Shown in pieces: positions 23,327-31,648 of a stretch of DNA of 39,230 bases. Location: positions 1 through 39,230 of the forward strand of contig JAPPNO010000015.1 of assembly GCA_028873845.1 (NCBI GenBank), in the 5' to 3' direction. The translations under genes and the position numbers were made by a program. This DNA comes from Gemmatimonadota bacterium. GTDB lineage: Bacteria > Gemmatimonadota > Gemmatimonadetes > Longimicrobiales > Gaopeijiaceae. Each line of letters starts with the position of its first letter. Position 1 is the stretch's first letter. The notes below the pieces were generated by a model. The model searched no databases and was not told the origin of the DNA. It saw only the letters and a program-made list of their open reading frames with translations.

Positions 23327-24799
23327 GTGACGCCTCCTCGCTCATCCCGCTACCTCGTCGACCTGGTCCGTCGGCTCAGCTCCCTCCCCCACGAGACGGA
23401 GTGGGTGGAGTTCAAGGAGAACTACCGGAATCCGGAGCAGGTCGGCGAGTACGTCTCGGCCCTCGCCAACTCGGCCGCCCTGCACGGCGAGTCACGCGGC
23501 TACGTCCTGTGGGGGGTGAGGAACAGCACCCACGAACTGGTGGGGACGGATTTCGTTCCGGCTGCCGCAAAGAAGGGGAACGAACTCATCGAGCCCTGGC
23601 TAGCGCGGCTTCTCGAGCCGCAGGTCGATTTCCAGTTTCATCAAGTCGATGTGGACGGATCGCGGGTGGTCCTGCTAGAGGTCGGACGAGCTACGCGCCA
23701 GCCGGTGGCCTTCAAGGGTGTCGAGTTCATCCGCATCGGCAGCTCGACTCGAAAGCTGCGGGGCCACCCGCCCAAGCAACAGCAGCTCTGGCGTGTCTTC
23801 CTGGCTGCACCCTTCGAAGACGGCATCGCGGCCGAGCATCTCTCCGGCCGGGACGTCCTGCAGGCATTGGACTACCCGTCGTACTTCCAACTGCTTGAGG
23901 TGCCGGCGGCGGATGGACGGAGTGCCATCCTGGAGGCTTTGGCACACGAGCAGCTCATCCTGCGGAACCAGGCCGGCGGCTATGACGTCACCAACCTGGG
24001 CGCCATTCTCTTCGCCCGTCGTCTGGCGGACTTCCCCGGCCTCAGGCGGAAGGCCGTGCGTCTGATCCGCTATCGGGGCTCCGGGCGCATGGACGCGGAG
24101 CGCGAGCAGGAAGGCGGCAAGGGCTACGCGAGCGGCTTCCACGGCCTGGTGAGCCATGTCCGCGCCTGGACTCCGTCCAACGAGGTGCTGGGCCCCGCGT
24201 TCCGTCGCGAGATACCGATGTTCCCGCCGGCTGCGATCCGCGAACTCGTCGCCAACGCGCTGATCCACCAGGACTTCGCGACGACCGGCGCGGGGCCGAT
24301 GATCGAGATATTTGACCGTCGCCTGGAGATCAGCAATCCCGGCGAGCCGCTGATCGACACCAAGCGCTTTCTGGACTCGCAGCCCCTTTCCCGGAACGAC
24401 AGGCTGGCGAACCTCATGCGCCGTCTGAAGATCTGCGAAGAGCGGGGCACCGGGATCGACAAGGTGGTTGACGCGGTGGAGACCTTCGCCCTTCCGGCAC
24501 CCGTGTTCGAGAGGCCTCCGGGATTCACCCGGGCCTTGCTGTTCGCCCACAAGCCCTTCCGCGAAATGGACCGAGGCGAGCGGCTCCACGCCTGCTACAT
24601 GCACGCCTGCCTGCGTCACGTGACCCAGAAGCCCATGACGAACTCATCGCTGCGGACGCGCTTCGGGATCGCGGACAGGAACGCCTCGACGGCATCGCGC
24701 GTCCTCGCCGACGCCGTGGACGAGGGGTTGATCGTGATCGCGGATCCGGCGGCGGGCCCGCGAGCGCGGCGCTACCTGCCGTTCTGGGCCAAGGCGTGA
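23327..24799 (+). CDS. AlbA_2 (Schlafen-type) / HATPase_c_4 putative regulator
   Basis: 490 aa from GTG 23327. The N-terminal region has the AlbA_2/Schlafen pattern: ETEWVEFKENYRNPEQVGEYVSA as ETEWVEFKEN plus following helix, then GYVLWGVRN and the central VAFKGVEFIRIGSSTRKL. The C-terminal half matches the ATP-binding domain of RecG-like 'divergent AAA_4' regulators: AIRELVANALIHQDF, then LEISNPGEPL and RLKICEERGTGIDKV, a GHKL-type site. A winged-helix tail ends it. These proteins are called transcriptional regulators or RNA-binding proteins, and several occur in defence islands; the function of this one is unknown. It is bounded by 89-bp direct repeats as a one-gene cassette. Confidence 0.82.
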   Translation: MTPPRSSRYLVDLVRRLSSLPHETEWVEFKENYRNPEQVGEYVSALANSAALHGESRGYVLWGVRNSTHELVGTDFVPAAAKKGNELIEPWLARLLEPQVDFQFHQVDVDGSRVVLLEVGRATRQPVAFKGVEFIRIGSSTRKLRGHPPKQQQLWRVFLAAPFEDGIAAEHLSGRDVLQALDYPSYFQLLEVPAADGRSAILEALAHEQLILRNQAGGYDVTNLGAILFARRLADFPGLRRKAVRLIRYRGSGRMDAEREQEGGKGYASGFHGLVSHVRAWTPSNEVLGPAFRREIPMFPPAAIRELVANALIHQDFATTGAGPMIEIFDRRLEISNPGEPLIDTKRFLDSQPLSRNDRLANLMRRLKICEERGTGIDKVVDAVETFALPAPVFERPPGFTRALLFAHKPFREMDRGERLHACYMHACLRHVTQKPMTNSSLRTRFGIADRNASTASRVLADAVDEGLIVIADPAAGPRARRYLPFWAKA

Positions 24800-24834
24800 T
24801 CCGGGGCCCGCGCCACCCTCGTCGCCGTTCGGTG

Positions 24835-24923
24835 CCGATTTTATTTGATCGGAAACCTGAAGAAAATCCTTGAAATCTCGTAAGTCGTTGATTCACAACG
24901 ATTTGTTTTCTTGACGGTTATTT
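24835..24923. repeat. Direct repeat, right copy, flanking the AlbA_2 gene
   Basis: 89 bp matching 23119-23207 with ten substitutions by my count. It is followed by another TTATTTGATCGGAAA (24918-24932), the opening of the repeat unit, which implies a tandem period of 77 bp at this end. The internal stem here is AAGTCGTTG / CAACGATTT around ATTCA. The gap 24800-25132 holds this repeat and two hairpins and no recognisable gene. Confidence 0.9.
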
Positions 24924-25009
24924 GATCGGAAAGGGGTTTCGAGGGGGCGGACCGTCGGTCTGTGGGGCCCGCTGGATCCGTTGGGACGGCGAGAGACGGG
25001 AGAGCTACC

Positions 25010-25045
25010 TGGTCACTGACCAAGTTGAAGCATGAGCAGTGACCA
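25010..25045. other. Inverted repeat downstream of soxG
   Basis: TGGTCACTG (25010-25018) and CAGTGACCA (25037-25045) are a perfect 9-bp dyad around an 18-base loop. TGACCAAGT also repeats directly inside it. No U-rich tract follows in either direction, so it may be a processing or protein-binding site rather than a terminator. Confidence 0.5.
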
Positions 25046-25074
25046 AGTCGGTCCGGCGACGGCCACGCCCTCTG

Positions 25075-25094
25075 CGACGGGTTCGTTCCCGTCG
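25075..25094 (-). terminator. Hairpin after soxG, possible terminator
   Basis: CGACGGG-TTCGTT-CCCGTCG is a perfect 7-bp stem with a 6-base loop, 38 bp beyond the soxG stop in the direction of transcription. It lacks a T-run, so it is only a probable end of the sox operon. Confidence 0.45.
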
Positions 25095-25132
25095 AGCATC
25101 CTCATCCTCTGTGCCGCGCCGGGGGCGGGAGA

Positions 25133-25762
25133 TCAGAGAGCGGCCATCGCCTCGACGAAGCGCCGCTCGCCCCCGGGGTTCAGGCCGACCGGTCCGCCGG
25201 ACGTCAGGGCCGCGTCGGCGAAGGTCCGCCCGTAGCCGCGAGCCAGGGTCATCACCACCAGGTGCGCCGCGAAGGTGACGATCTGACAGGGCACGCGCAG
25301 GACCGGTCCCTGGGTGAGGAAGGGGGTGGGGCGGGCCGGATCGAAGAGGTCGAGGGCAGTGACCTGTTCCAGGACATGTGGGACTCCGGGACCGGCGAAG
25401 GCCAGCATGCAATGTCCGTCGGTGGTTTCGGTGCAGCCGGAGACCTGCGGCGTCGGAGGTGGTGGCTCTTCCCCCAGGTGCCAGATCGCGACCTGGGTTC
25501 GGTTCATGCGGTTGATGACGAGCGGTCCGTGAATACCGACCTGGCCGTACTCTTCGGGCACGGGCAGGTCCATGGGCGTTTGGGCTGCGAGATGCCGGTC
25601 CTGGAAGTCCCAGCGCCGCCGGTGGCTCAGATCGACGAGCCACGGACCCGGGTGGTCATCCTCGTCTTCGTAGCGCAGGACCACGGTCCATCCGTCGCGC
25701 AGTTCGGTCTCGGCGGGCGCGCCGTCGAAGGGGGCGGGGGAACGGCGGAAGGGAAGTCTCAC
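25133..25762 (-). CDS. soxG: Sarcosine oxidase gamma-type subunit
   Basis: 209 aa from GTG 25762, overlapping the soxA stop (GTGA). The C-terminal part VVMTLARGYGRTFADAAL corresponds to the conserved FxRSYG-type motif of SoxG. In heterotetrameric sarcosine oxidase the gamma subunit packs against alpha near the folate domain and has no cofactor of its own. It ends the operon soxB-soxD-soxA-soxG, the canonical order. A partial copy lies at 22838-23017. N-methylglutamate dehydrogenase subunit D is homologous and cannot be excluded. Confidence 0.85.
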   Translation of the reverse strand: MRLPFRRSPAPFDGAPAETELRDGWTVVLRYEDEDDHPGPWLVDLSHRRRWDFQDRHLAAQTPMDLPVPEEYGQVGIHGPLVINRMNRTQVAIWHLGEEPPPPTPQVSGCTETTDGHCMLAFAGPGVPHVLEQVTALDLFDPARPTPFLTQGPVLRVPCQIVTFAAHLVVMTLARGYGRTFADAALTSGGPVGLNPGGERRFVEAMAAL

Positions 25763-28700
25763 GAGCGCAGCTTCGTTCCCTCGGGGTCGTAGAAGGGCGG
25801 TGGGACGACCGTGGCAGTGCAGGACTCCGGGCGGCCGGGCAGTTCCTCCTGGCGGATGAGGAGCCTGCCGCCGTGCACGGCCACCCCCTCATGCACCAGC
25901 GCCATCCCATACTGCCACCCCAGCACGTCGCTGCGGCGCGTCGTACACACGTAGCCCGCGATCTCGCCGTCGCCGGCCATCCCGCCGACGCCACGCTCAG
26001 CGCGGCCGACCACCACCGCCCCATCGCGGAGAGACCCCGACCTCTCGTCCACCCGGAACCCCACCAGCTTCATGCGGCCCGGCTGGTTCTCACAGGCCCG
26101 CAGCGCCGGCGCCCCGACCTTCTTCGACACCGTGTCCTCGCGGTCCCACAGCCAACCCATCCCGATGTCCGTCAGCGTCACTCGCGCCTCCGACTCCGCC
26201 CCGATGATCACGTGCCCCTTCTCGGCGCGCAGACAGTACTGCGCCTCCAGCCCAAAGGGTTGAATCCCGAAGTCGGCACCCGCCTCGACCAGCAGAGCCC
26301 ATACGTACCGGCAATAGCTGGATGGGACATGCAGCTCAAAGGAGAGCTCGCCGACAAACCCCAGCCGCAGGCACCGGGCCCCCACACCGTCCCCGACGGT
26401 GATGTGTCGGCATCCCAGATACGGAAACGCCTCGTTCGAAACGTCGTCGGTCGTGACCCGCTCCAGCACCCTCCGCGCGTTTGGCCCGGCGACGTTCACC
26501 GAGCCCAGCACGTCGGTGAGGTTCACCAGGTTGTAGTCCCAGCCGTCGTGGCGGGTGTGATAGCGGAACCACTCCACCGTCGAGCCGGCGCGGCCGGAAC
26601 TGGTCGTGAAGTAGTAGTCGTGGTCGCCTTCGCCTACGACCAGGCCATCGTCCACGAGCTGCCCCATGTCGTTGCACATCGCCGAGTACTTGCAACGTCC
26701 GGGGCGGGCCTCCCGCATGTCGGAGACATAGACCCGCTGCAGCGCCTTCAGCGCGTCGGGACCGTGGATGCGGAACTTGCCGAGCGGCGAGCTGTCCAGG
26801 ATCCCCACATTGCGGCGCACGTTGAGGATCTCGTCCCGGCAGCTGTGGTCCTCGCTGAAGTAGCGGGCGCGCTCCCACTCTCCGGCGCGGCGAAACACGG
26901 CCCCCCACCCCGCCAGCTCCCCATGCAGCGGCGTGCGCTTGTGCACGTCGTGGCCCGGCCCCGCCAGGGTGGCCAGGCTGGGAGGGACCAGGGGGGGCCG
27001 CACCGTGGTCGGCGTCGCGGTCTCGACCGGGTCGCCCCTCAGGTCGGCCATGATCATCGCCAGGTTCTGTCCGGTGACCCGGTACTGGCCCGGCCCGAGG
27101 CCGAATCCGCCAAAGCGCTTGGCGAGTTCCGGCACGTCGAAGCCCTGCGCTGCCGATTCGACGACATTCTTGTAGGTGCCGTCCTCGTCGAGGTCCACGA
27201 AGGCCTTGGCGCCGCGCCCGAGGGCGGGCCCGTGGCGGATGTCGCACCCGGAGACTGGGCCGGGAAGGCCGTCGGCGGCGGAACCGGCGTCGCGCCGGAC
27301 GGCGGAGGCTGCGTCGACCGCCGTCGTCGCGGCTCCGCCACGGCAAGACACGGCCGCGCGATGCCCCGCAAGCCTCCCCGATGCTTCGATCGATCGCGGG
27401 TCGCGGAGGCCCGTCATGCTCCCGGCCACGAAGACGCCCTCCGGCAGTTCCTCCGGCTGGTAGCTGTGGGTGTCCGCGCAGTAGGCGAGCTTGGCCTTGA
27501 CCGTGGCGAGGACTCCGATACGAGGCTGCATCCCCCCGTTCGCGACGAGCAGGTCGCACCGGAAACGACGCGATCCGCCGCCGCGCAGCGGGCGCAGTTC
27601 GCATGCCTTCACCCTCCTGCGGCCCATCGCCCGGGACGCCGCCCATCCGGACAGCACGGGAATGTCCCGCTCCGCGAGGGACGCGACCAACCCGGGATCC
27701 TGCCGCCCGGCTTCGCGTGCGTCAGCCACCCCCCGCACCTCGACACCCAGATCCGCCAGGTCCACCGCCGCCTCCAGACTCATGTCGTCGCCGACGCTGA
27801 AGACCGCCGCCCCTCCCGGCCGCACCGCGTACATGCGCGCCAGACGCCACGCCGTCCCCGCCTGCATCACGCCGGGCCGGTCGTTGTGATTGAAGACGAG
27901 CGGCCGGTCCATGCACCCCGAAGCGACGACGACCGTCCCGGCGCGACACTCCCAGTGGCACTCCCGGAAGGGATCATCCCTGGCGCCGATTGTGAAACCG
28001 GTCACAAGGTTGTCGCCCCACACTCCCGTCACCGGCGAGCTTGTGAAAACTCTCACATTCCCTGTCGCTCGCACGCGGGCCGCCAGCGCCCCGGCCCTGT
28101 GGTGCAGCGGTTCGCCCTCGAAGTCGCGCACCCGCCATGCCAGGTGTCCCCCCAGCCAGGGCCGCCGCTCGAACAGGCAGACCCTGAGCCCGCTCTCCGC
28201 CGCCGCCAGCGCCGCCGACATGCCCGCCGCTCCGCCACCGACGACCGCCACCTCCGCGTTCAGATGCCGCTCCGCGCGCACGCCGTCGCGGTGGTAGTTC
28301 CGCCGGGGATCCAGCACTCCGGTCCCCGCCATGCGTCTCAGCCCGTTCTGGAAGAGCGGCCAGAGCCGGTACGGGCGGTGAAAGAGCCGGTAGTAGAACC
28401 CGGCCGGCATCAGGCGGTCGAAACGGTCGATGAAGGCGAAACGATCGGTTCGCGGGTCGCCCCGCACGTTCTGGGCCGCAACCGACATCCCGGCCCTCAG
28501 CGCGGTCGTTTCGGCGCATTCGTTCGGCACCCCGTCGATGGCCATGAAGGTGTTCGACGACTCACCGTCCATGCTGTAGAGGCCGCGGGGGCGATGGTAT
28601 TTCAGGCTGCGGCTGAAGACCCGGACGCCGGCTGCGTAGAGCGCCGACGCCACCGTGTCGCCGGCGAATCCGGTCATGGGCCGGCCGAGGAAGGTGAAGG

Positions 28701-28779
28701 CCAGCGGCCGCGAGAAGTCGACCCGGCAGGTGGGTCCCGGGGGCAGGCGACCCTCCGGCAGGCGGCCCGCGTCAGCCAC
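25759..28779 (-). CDS. soxA: Sarcosine oxidase alpha-type subunit
   Basis: 1006 aa from GTG 28779, overlapping soxD. Domains in order are an N-terminal ferredoxin-like fold without cluster cysteines (about 30-105), an FAD/NAD-dependent oxidoreductase part with VVGGGAAGMSAALAAAESG (179-197) and a second dinucleotide fold around AVFSVGDDMSLEAAVDLADL, then an aminomethyltransferase (GcvT-like) part from about residue 640. The last binds tetrahydrofolate, allowing formaldehyde from N-demethylation to leave as methylene-THF. Length and domain order match heterotetrameric sarcosine oxidase alpha. The related MgdC of N-methylglutamate dehydrogenase has the same plan, so the true substrate (sarcosine, N-methylglutamate or another methylated amine) is open. 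Confidence 0.92.
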   Translation of the reverse strand: MADAGRLPEGRLPPGPTCRVDFSRPLAFTFLGRPMTGFAGDTVASALYAAGVRVFSRSLKYHRPRGLYSMDGESSNTFMAIDGVPNECAETTALRAGMSVAAQNVRGDPRTDRFAFIDRFDRLMPAGFYYRLFHRPYRLWPLFQNGLRRMAGTGVLDPRRNYHRDGVRAERHLNAEVAVVGGGAAGMSAALAAAESGLRVCLFERRPWLGGHLAWRVRDFEGEPLHHRAGALAARVRATGNVRVFTSSPVTGVWGDNLVTGFTIGARDDPFRECHWECRAGTVVVASGCMDRPLVFNHNDRPGVMQAGTAWRLARMYAVRPGGAAVFSVGDDMSLEAAVDLADLGVEVRGVADAREAGRQDPGLVASLAERDIPVLSGWAASRAMGRRRVKACELRPLRGGGSRRFRCDLLVANGGMQPRIGVLATVKAKLAYCADTHSYQPEELPEGVFVAGSMTGLRDPRSIEASGRLAGHRAAVSCRGGAATTAVDAASAVRRDAGSAADGLPGPVSGCDIRHGPALGRGAKAFVDLDEDGTYKNVVESAAQGFDVPELAKRFGGFGLGPGQYRVTGQNLAMIMADLRGDPVETATPTTVRPPLVPPSLATLAGPGHDVHKRTPLHGELAGWGAVFRRAGEWERARYFSEDHSCRDEILNVRRNVGILDSSPLGKFRIHGPDALKALQRVYVSDMREARPGRCKYSAMCNDMGQLVDDGLVVGEGDHDYYFTTSSGRAGSTVEWFRYHTRHDGWDYNLVNLTDVLGSVNVAGPNARRVLERVTTDDVSNEAFPYLGCRHITVGDGVGARCLRLGFVGELSFELHVPSSYCRYVWALLVEAGADFGIQPFGLEAQYCLRAEKGHVIIGAESEARVTLTDIGMGWLWDREDTVSKKVGAPALRACENQPGRMKLVGFRVDERSGSLRDGAVVVGRAERGVGGMAGDGEIAGYVCTTRRSDVLGWQYGMALVHEGVAVHGGRLLIRQEELPGRPESCTATVVPPPFYDPEGTKLRS

Positions 28780-29077
28780 CCCCGCCCCCCTCCACCTCCC
28801 GGTTCGTCATGGGGTCCCTCGTCGTCGTGAACCACACCCCGCACCCCTGCCCGTGATACCACCATTCCTCCTGCAACGGTTCCCGAACGTCCGCCCTCGA
28901 TGCACCCTCCTCCCGGGTCTCGCATCCACCCGGAATCAGCCGGAACTGCACCCACCGAAAGTGCTCCTCCGCGCTCAGGCCCTCCTGCGCCGGCCGAGGC
29001 CCGCGCTCCTGCCCTCCGAAGGTGAACTCGTACACGTCGCGCTTCCCGCACACCGGACAGGTCAGCCGGAAGGTCAT
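28772..29077 (-). CDS. soxD: Sarcosine oxidase delta-type subunit (zinc-binding)
   Basis: 101 aa, the usual size. Near the N-terminus LTCPVCGKRDVYEFTFGG has the paired cysteines and WWYHGQGCGVWF has the later His and Cys that complete the zinc site of SoxD. RWVQFRLIP and the ending TTTRDP are also typical. It is a small structural subunit of the heterotetramer. GGGAGGG precedes the ATG, 13 bp after soxB, and its end overlaps soxA by 8 bp. Confidence 0.92.
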   Translation of the reverse strand: MTFRLTCPVCGKRDVYEFTFGGQERGPRPAQEGLSAEEHFRWVQFRLIPGGCETREEGASRADVREPLQEEWWYHGQGCGVWFTTTRDPMTNREVEGGGGG

Positions 29078-29090
29078 CGTCGCCCTCCCA

Positions 29091-30332
29091 TCAGTCCCAA
29101 TGCCCGTATTTCATCACCGCCGGCGTCTCCCCCGAGTACCGATTCTCCAGAAAACGTTTCAGCTGAAACGCCTTCAGCATCTCCGGCCGCTCGCCCGTCG
29201 CCATGTACTCCGCCATGTACTTCCCCGCCACCGGCCCCGACTTGAACCCGAAGTACCCCCATCCGGCATCCAGGTAGAGCCCATCCCACCCCAGATTCCC
29301 CTCCATGATCGGCGCCATGTCCGGCGTCATGTCGGCGAGCCCTGCCCAGATGCGCATGAACCGCACTCCGCGCAGCGCAGGCATCAGCTCGACGAGCGCC
29401 TCGGCCTGGTGCTTCAGGTAGTAGGCGGTCGCGTCGGTCGTGTAGTTGACCTGCGGGTCCATGTGCGCGCCGGTCGCGATCTCCCCCTTGAGCGTCTGGT
29501 TGGCGTAGACGTGGTAGGCGGTCGAGCTGAAGACGTGGTGCAGGAAGGGCTTGAGGGGATGGGTGACCATCGCCTGGATCGTGAGGGGGTGGATGGGGAG
29601 TTCGATCCCCAGTATGGCGGCGATCGCCGTGCTGTATCCGCCGGCCATGATCCCGAGACGGTTGCAGCCGATGTCGCCGAGGCTGGTGCGGACCCCGGTC
29701 ACGCGGCCGGCGTCCGTCTTGATTCCGCGCACGTCGCACCCCTGGTGAATGTGCACCCCGCGCGCCGCCGCCCCCTTCGCCAGCCCCCACACCACCGCGT
29801 CGTGCCGCACGATGCCCCCCGGCGGGTGGTACAGCCCGGCCTGAATCGGAAACCGCGGACGGTCGGAGATGTCGAGCCCGGGGATCACCTCCGCGCACTG
29901 TTGCGGGTCGAGAAGCTCGGAATGCACTCCCATGAAGTTGTGCGTGCTGGCCGCCATCCTGAACGCGCCCGTCGAGGCCTCGCTGTGCCCCAGCAAGAGA
30001 CTCCCGCAGTTGAAGAACATGAGGTTGAAGTCCAGCTCGTCGGTGAGGACGCGCCACAGCTTCAGCCCCTCGTCGTAGAGGCGCACGTTCTCGGCGGTGC
30101 GCTGGTTCGCGCGCACGATCGCGGTGTTGCGCCCGGATCCGCCGAAGCCGATGTAGTGGGATTCGAGCACCGCCACGTCGCGGATGCCGTGGTTGCGCGC
30201 CAGGTAGTACGCGGTCGCGAGGCCGTGGACGCCGCCGCCGATGATGACGGTGTCGTAGCGGCGCTTGAGGGGGGAGGGGCGCCAGAGGCGGCGGAGCTTG
30301 AGCCAGTTCACTGCCGCTGAAGCCAGCGCCAC
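29091..30332 (-). CDS. soxB: Sarcosine oxidase beta-type subunit
   Basis: 413 aa from GTG 30332, 4 bp after the previous stop. YDTVIIGGGVHGLATAYYLA (about 26-45) is the FAD-binding Rossmann motif. ESHYIGFGGSGRNTAIVRANQ is the conserved second block of SoxB. It carries the demethylating flavin site in sarcosine oxidase, with FAD and, in known enzymes, a covalent FMN held at the alpha-beta interface. The C-terminal block AGLADMTPDMAPIME and GWGYFGFKSGPVAGKYMAEY is also characteristic. The homologous MgdA of N-methylglutamate dehydrogenase remains an alternative. Confidence 0.92.
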   Translation of the reverse strand: MALASAAVNWLKLRRLWRPSPLKRRYDTVIIGGGVHGLATAYYLARNHGIRDVAVLESHYIGFGGSGRNTAIVRANQRTAENVRLYDEGLKLWRVLTDELDFNLMFFNCGSLLLGHSEASTGAFRMAASTHNFMGVHSELLDPQQCAEVIPGLDISDRPRFPIQAGLYHPPGGIVRHDAVVWGLAKGAAARGVHIHQGCDVRGIKTDAGRVTGVRTSLGDIGCNRLGIMAGGYSTAIAAILGIELPIHPLTIQAMVTHPLKPFLHHVFSSTAYHVYANQTLKGEIATGAHMDPQVNYTTDATAYYLKHQAEALVELMPALRGVRFMRIWAGLADMTPDMAPIMEGNLGWDGLYLDAGWGYFGFKSGPVAGKYMAEYMATGERPEMLKAFQLKRFLENRYSGETPAVMKYGHWD

Positions 30333-30336
30333 CCCG

Positions 30337-31644
30337 TCATCCGATCACCGAATACGACGAATCCGGATTCAGCGGCCGCCGCCGGCTGAAGAACCCGATG
30401 TCACACGTCCTTCGCGTGTACATGAGCGGTATCGTGAGCGGCTCGGCGTCGTGGTCGTGCCCTCCTTCGACCTTCTCGATCAGCTCCGCCATCAGCTTGC
30501 CCGCCACCGGCGCGTTCTTGAACTGGTTCCCCGACGTCCCCACGGCCATGTAGAAGCCCGGCAGATCGGACTGGTCGTAGATCGGGATCCAGTCGTCGGA
30601 CACGTCGTACAAGTCCACCAGCCCGCCCGTCTGACCGGGAATCCCGAGACCCTTCACCCGCTGCGCCTCGCGCATCACCTGGGTCTCCCACTGGTGGGTG
30701 AAGTTCGTGTTGTAGTCGTCGGGGTCGTCGACCCACTCCAGCACGTCGCAGGGCGGGTCCTCGGAGCCGATCAGGATGTGATTGCCAGTGGTGGGGCGGG
30801 AGTAGCAGCCGATGTCGCCGTCCGAGATGAGCGGGGCGATCTGGTGGTAGTCCATGTCGGCGGGGGCCGGAACGTAGCAGACCTCCTGCTTGAGGGGACG
30901 GGTGGTGATGTTCATCCCGTCGAGCACGCCGGCCATCCCGTTGATGATGGCGGAGTGCGGTCCGCCCACATTGACGACGACCGGGGAGCGCAGGGTGGAG
31001 CCGTCGGCCAGCCGCACCCCGGCCGCCCGTCCCCCCTCCTTCAGGATCTCCACCACCTCGGTGTTGAACCGGAACTCGCCCCCATGGGCCTCGCACGCCC
31101 GCTGCACGTTGTGACAGGCCAGAGTAGGGTCGTCGATGTAGCCGGATTCGGGGATGTAGACGGCGCCGCGGACGTGCCCGCCGGTGGGCTCTCCGAAGCG
31201 GTCGTTGTTCAGGGTGACGGGTGGACCGTAGCAACGGGTGTCGAGCCACGGGAAACGGGTGGCGACCTCGTCGATCGTGAGGTCCTCGTAGGCGACATGA
31301 AGCTCGTCGAGGGCCGCCATCACGTTCACGAGGTCGTGGTTACGGTCGTTCTTGAAAACCAGGCAGCCGGTGTTCACGTACTTCGCCAGCCCCATCTCGT
31401 CGGGCACGCCCAGGTAGCGACCCCAGTCGAGCCAGTGGAAGTAGCTCTCGCGGGCCATCGCGCAGCCGTCGGGGGTGGAGTAGTGCAGCCGGATGATCGC
31501 GCAGGTGTTGCACGTCGAGCCGGACCCGGCGGCAGGCCGCTTGTCGACGTTGAGGGTCCGGTAGCCGCGCCTGGCGAGTTCGAAGCCGGTGCAGACGCCG
31601 ATCACGCCGGCGCCGATGATGATTGCGTCGTAGTGGTTGTTCAT
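30337..31644 (-). CDS. FAD-dependent amine oxidoreductase (DAO family)
   Basis: 435 aa. IIIGAGVIGVCTGFELARRG near the start is the FAD Rossmann motif, STCNTCAIIRLHYS is the second flavin block, and FYMAVGTSGNQFKNAPVAGK is the C-terminal FAD-binding strand of the DAO superfamily. It resembles SoxB and dimethylglycine/sarcosine dehydrogenases but is a separate, divergent member. It lies between the propeller lipoprotein gene and soxB with 4-bp gaps on both sides. A role in oxidising another methylated amine upstream of the Sox enzyme is plausible from context; the acceptor and substrate are unknown. Confidence 0.87.
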   Translation of the reverse strand: MNNHYDAIIIGAGVIGVCTGFELARRGYRTLNVDKRPAAGSGSTCNTCAIIRLHYSTPDGCAMARESYFHWLDWGRYLGVPDEMGLAKYVNTGCLVFKNDRNHDLVNVMAALDELHVAYEDLTIDEVATRFPWLDTRCYGPPVTLNNDRFGEPTGGHVRGAVYIPESGYIDDPTLACHNVQRACEAHGGEFRFNTEVVEILKEGGRAAGVRLADGSTLRSPVVVNVGGPHSAIINGMAGVLDGMNITTRPLKQEVCYVPAPADMDYHQIAPLISDGDIGCYSRPTTGNHILIGSEDPPCDVLEWVDDPDDYNTNFTHQWETQVMREAQRVKGLGIPGQTGGLVDLYDVSDDWIPIYDQSDLPGFYMAVGTSGNQFKNAPVAGKLMAELIEKVEGGHDHDAEPLTIPLMYTRRTCDIGFFSRRRPLNPDSSYSVIG

Positions 31645-31648
31645 TGGT

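Noticed and set aside
24525-24896. Minus-strand frame overlapping the 3' end of the AlbA_2 gene
   Set aside because: It is Arg/Pro/Ala-rich antisense sequence running into the right direct repeat, without a plausible start.
23119-24923. Integron cassette with attC sites
   Set aside because: The repeat is of attC-like length and has a stem, but I could not find the GTTRRRY / RYYYAAC core pairs, and no integrase gene is seen.
25873-28830. 985-codon open frame antisense to soxA
   Set aside because: Same reason: soxA is strongly supported and the opposite frame shows only composition-driven, His/Pro/Arg-rich sequence.
25133-30332. Sulfur-oxidation sox genes
   Set aside because: The symbols coincide, but the sequences are flavin- and folate-dependent amine oxidase subunits, not thiosulfate-oxidising Sox proteins.
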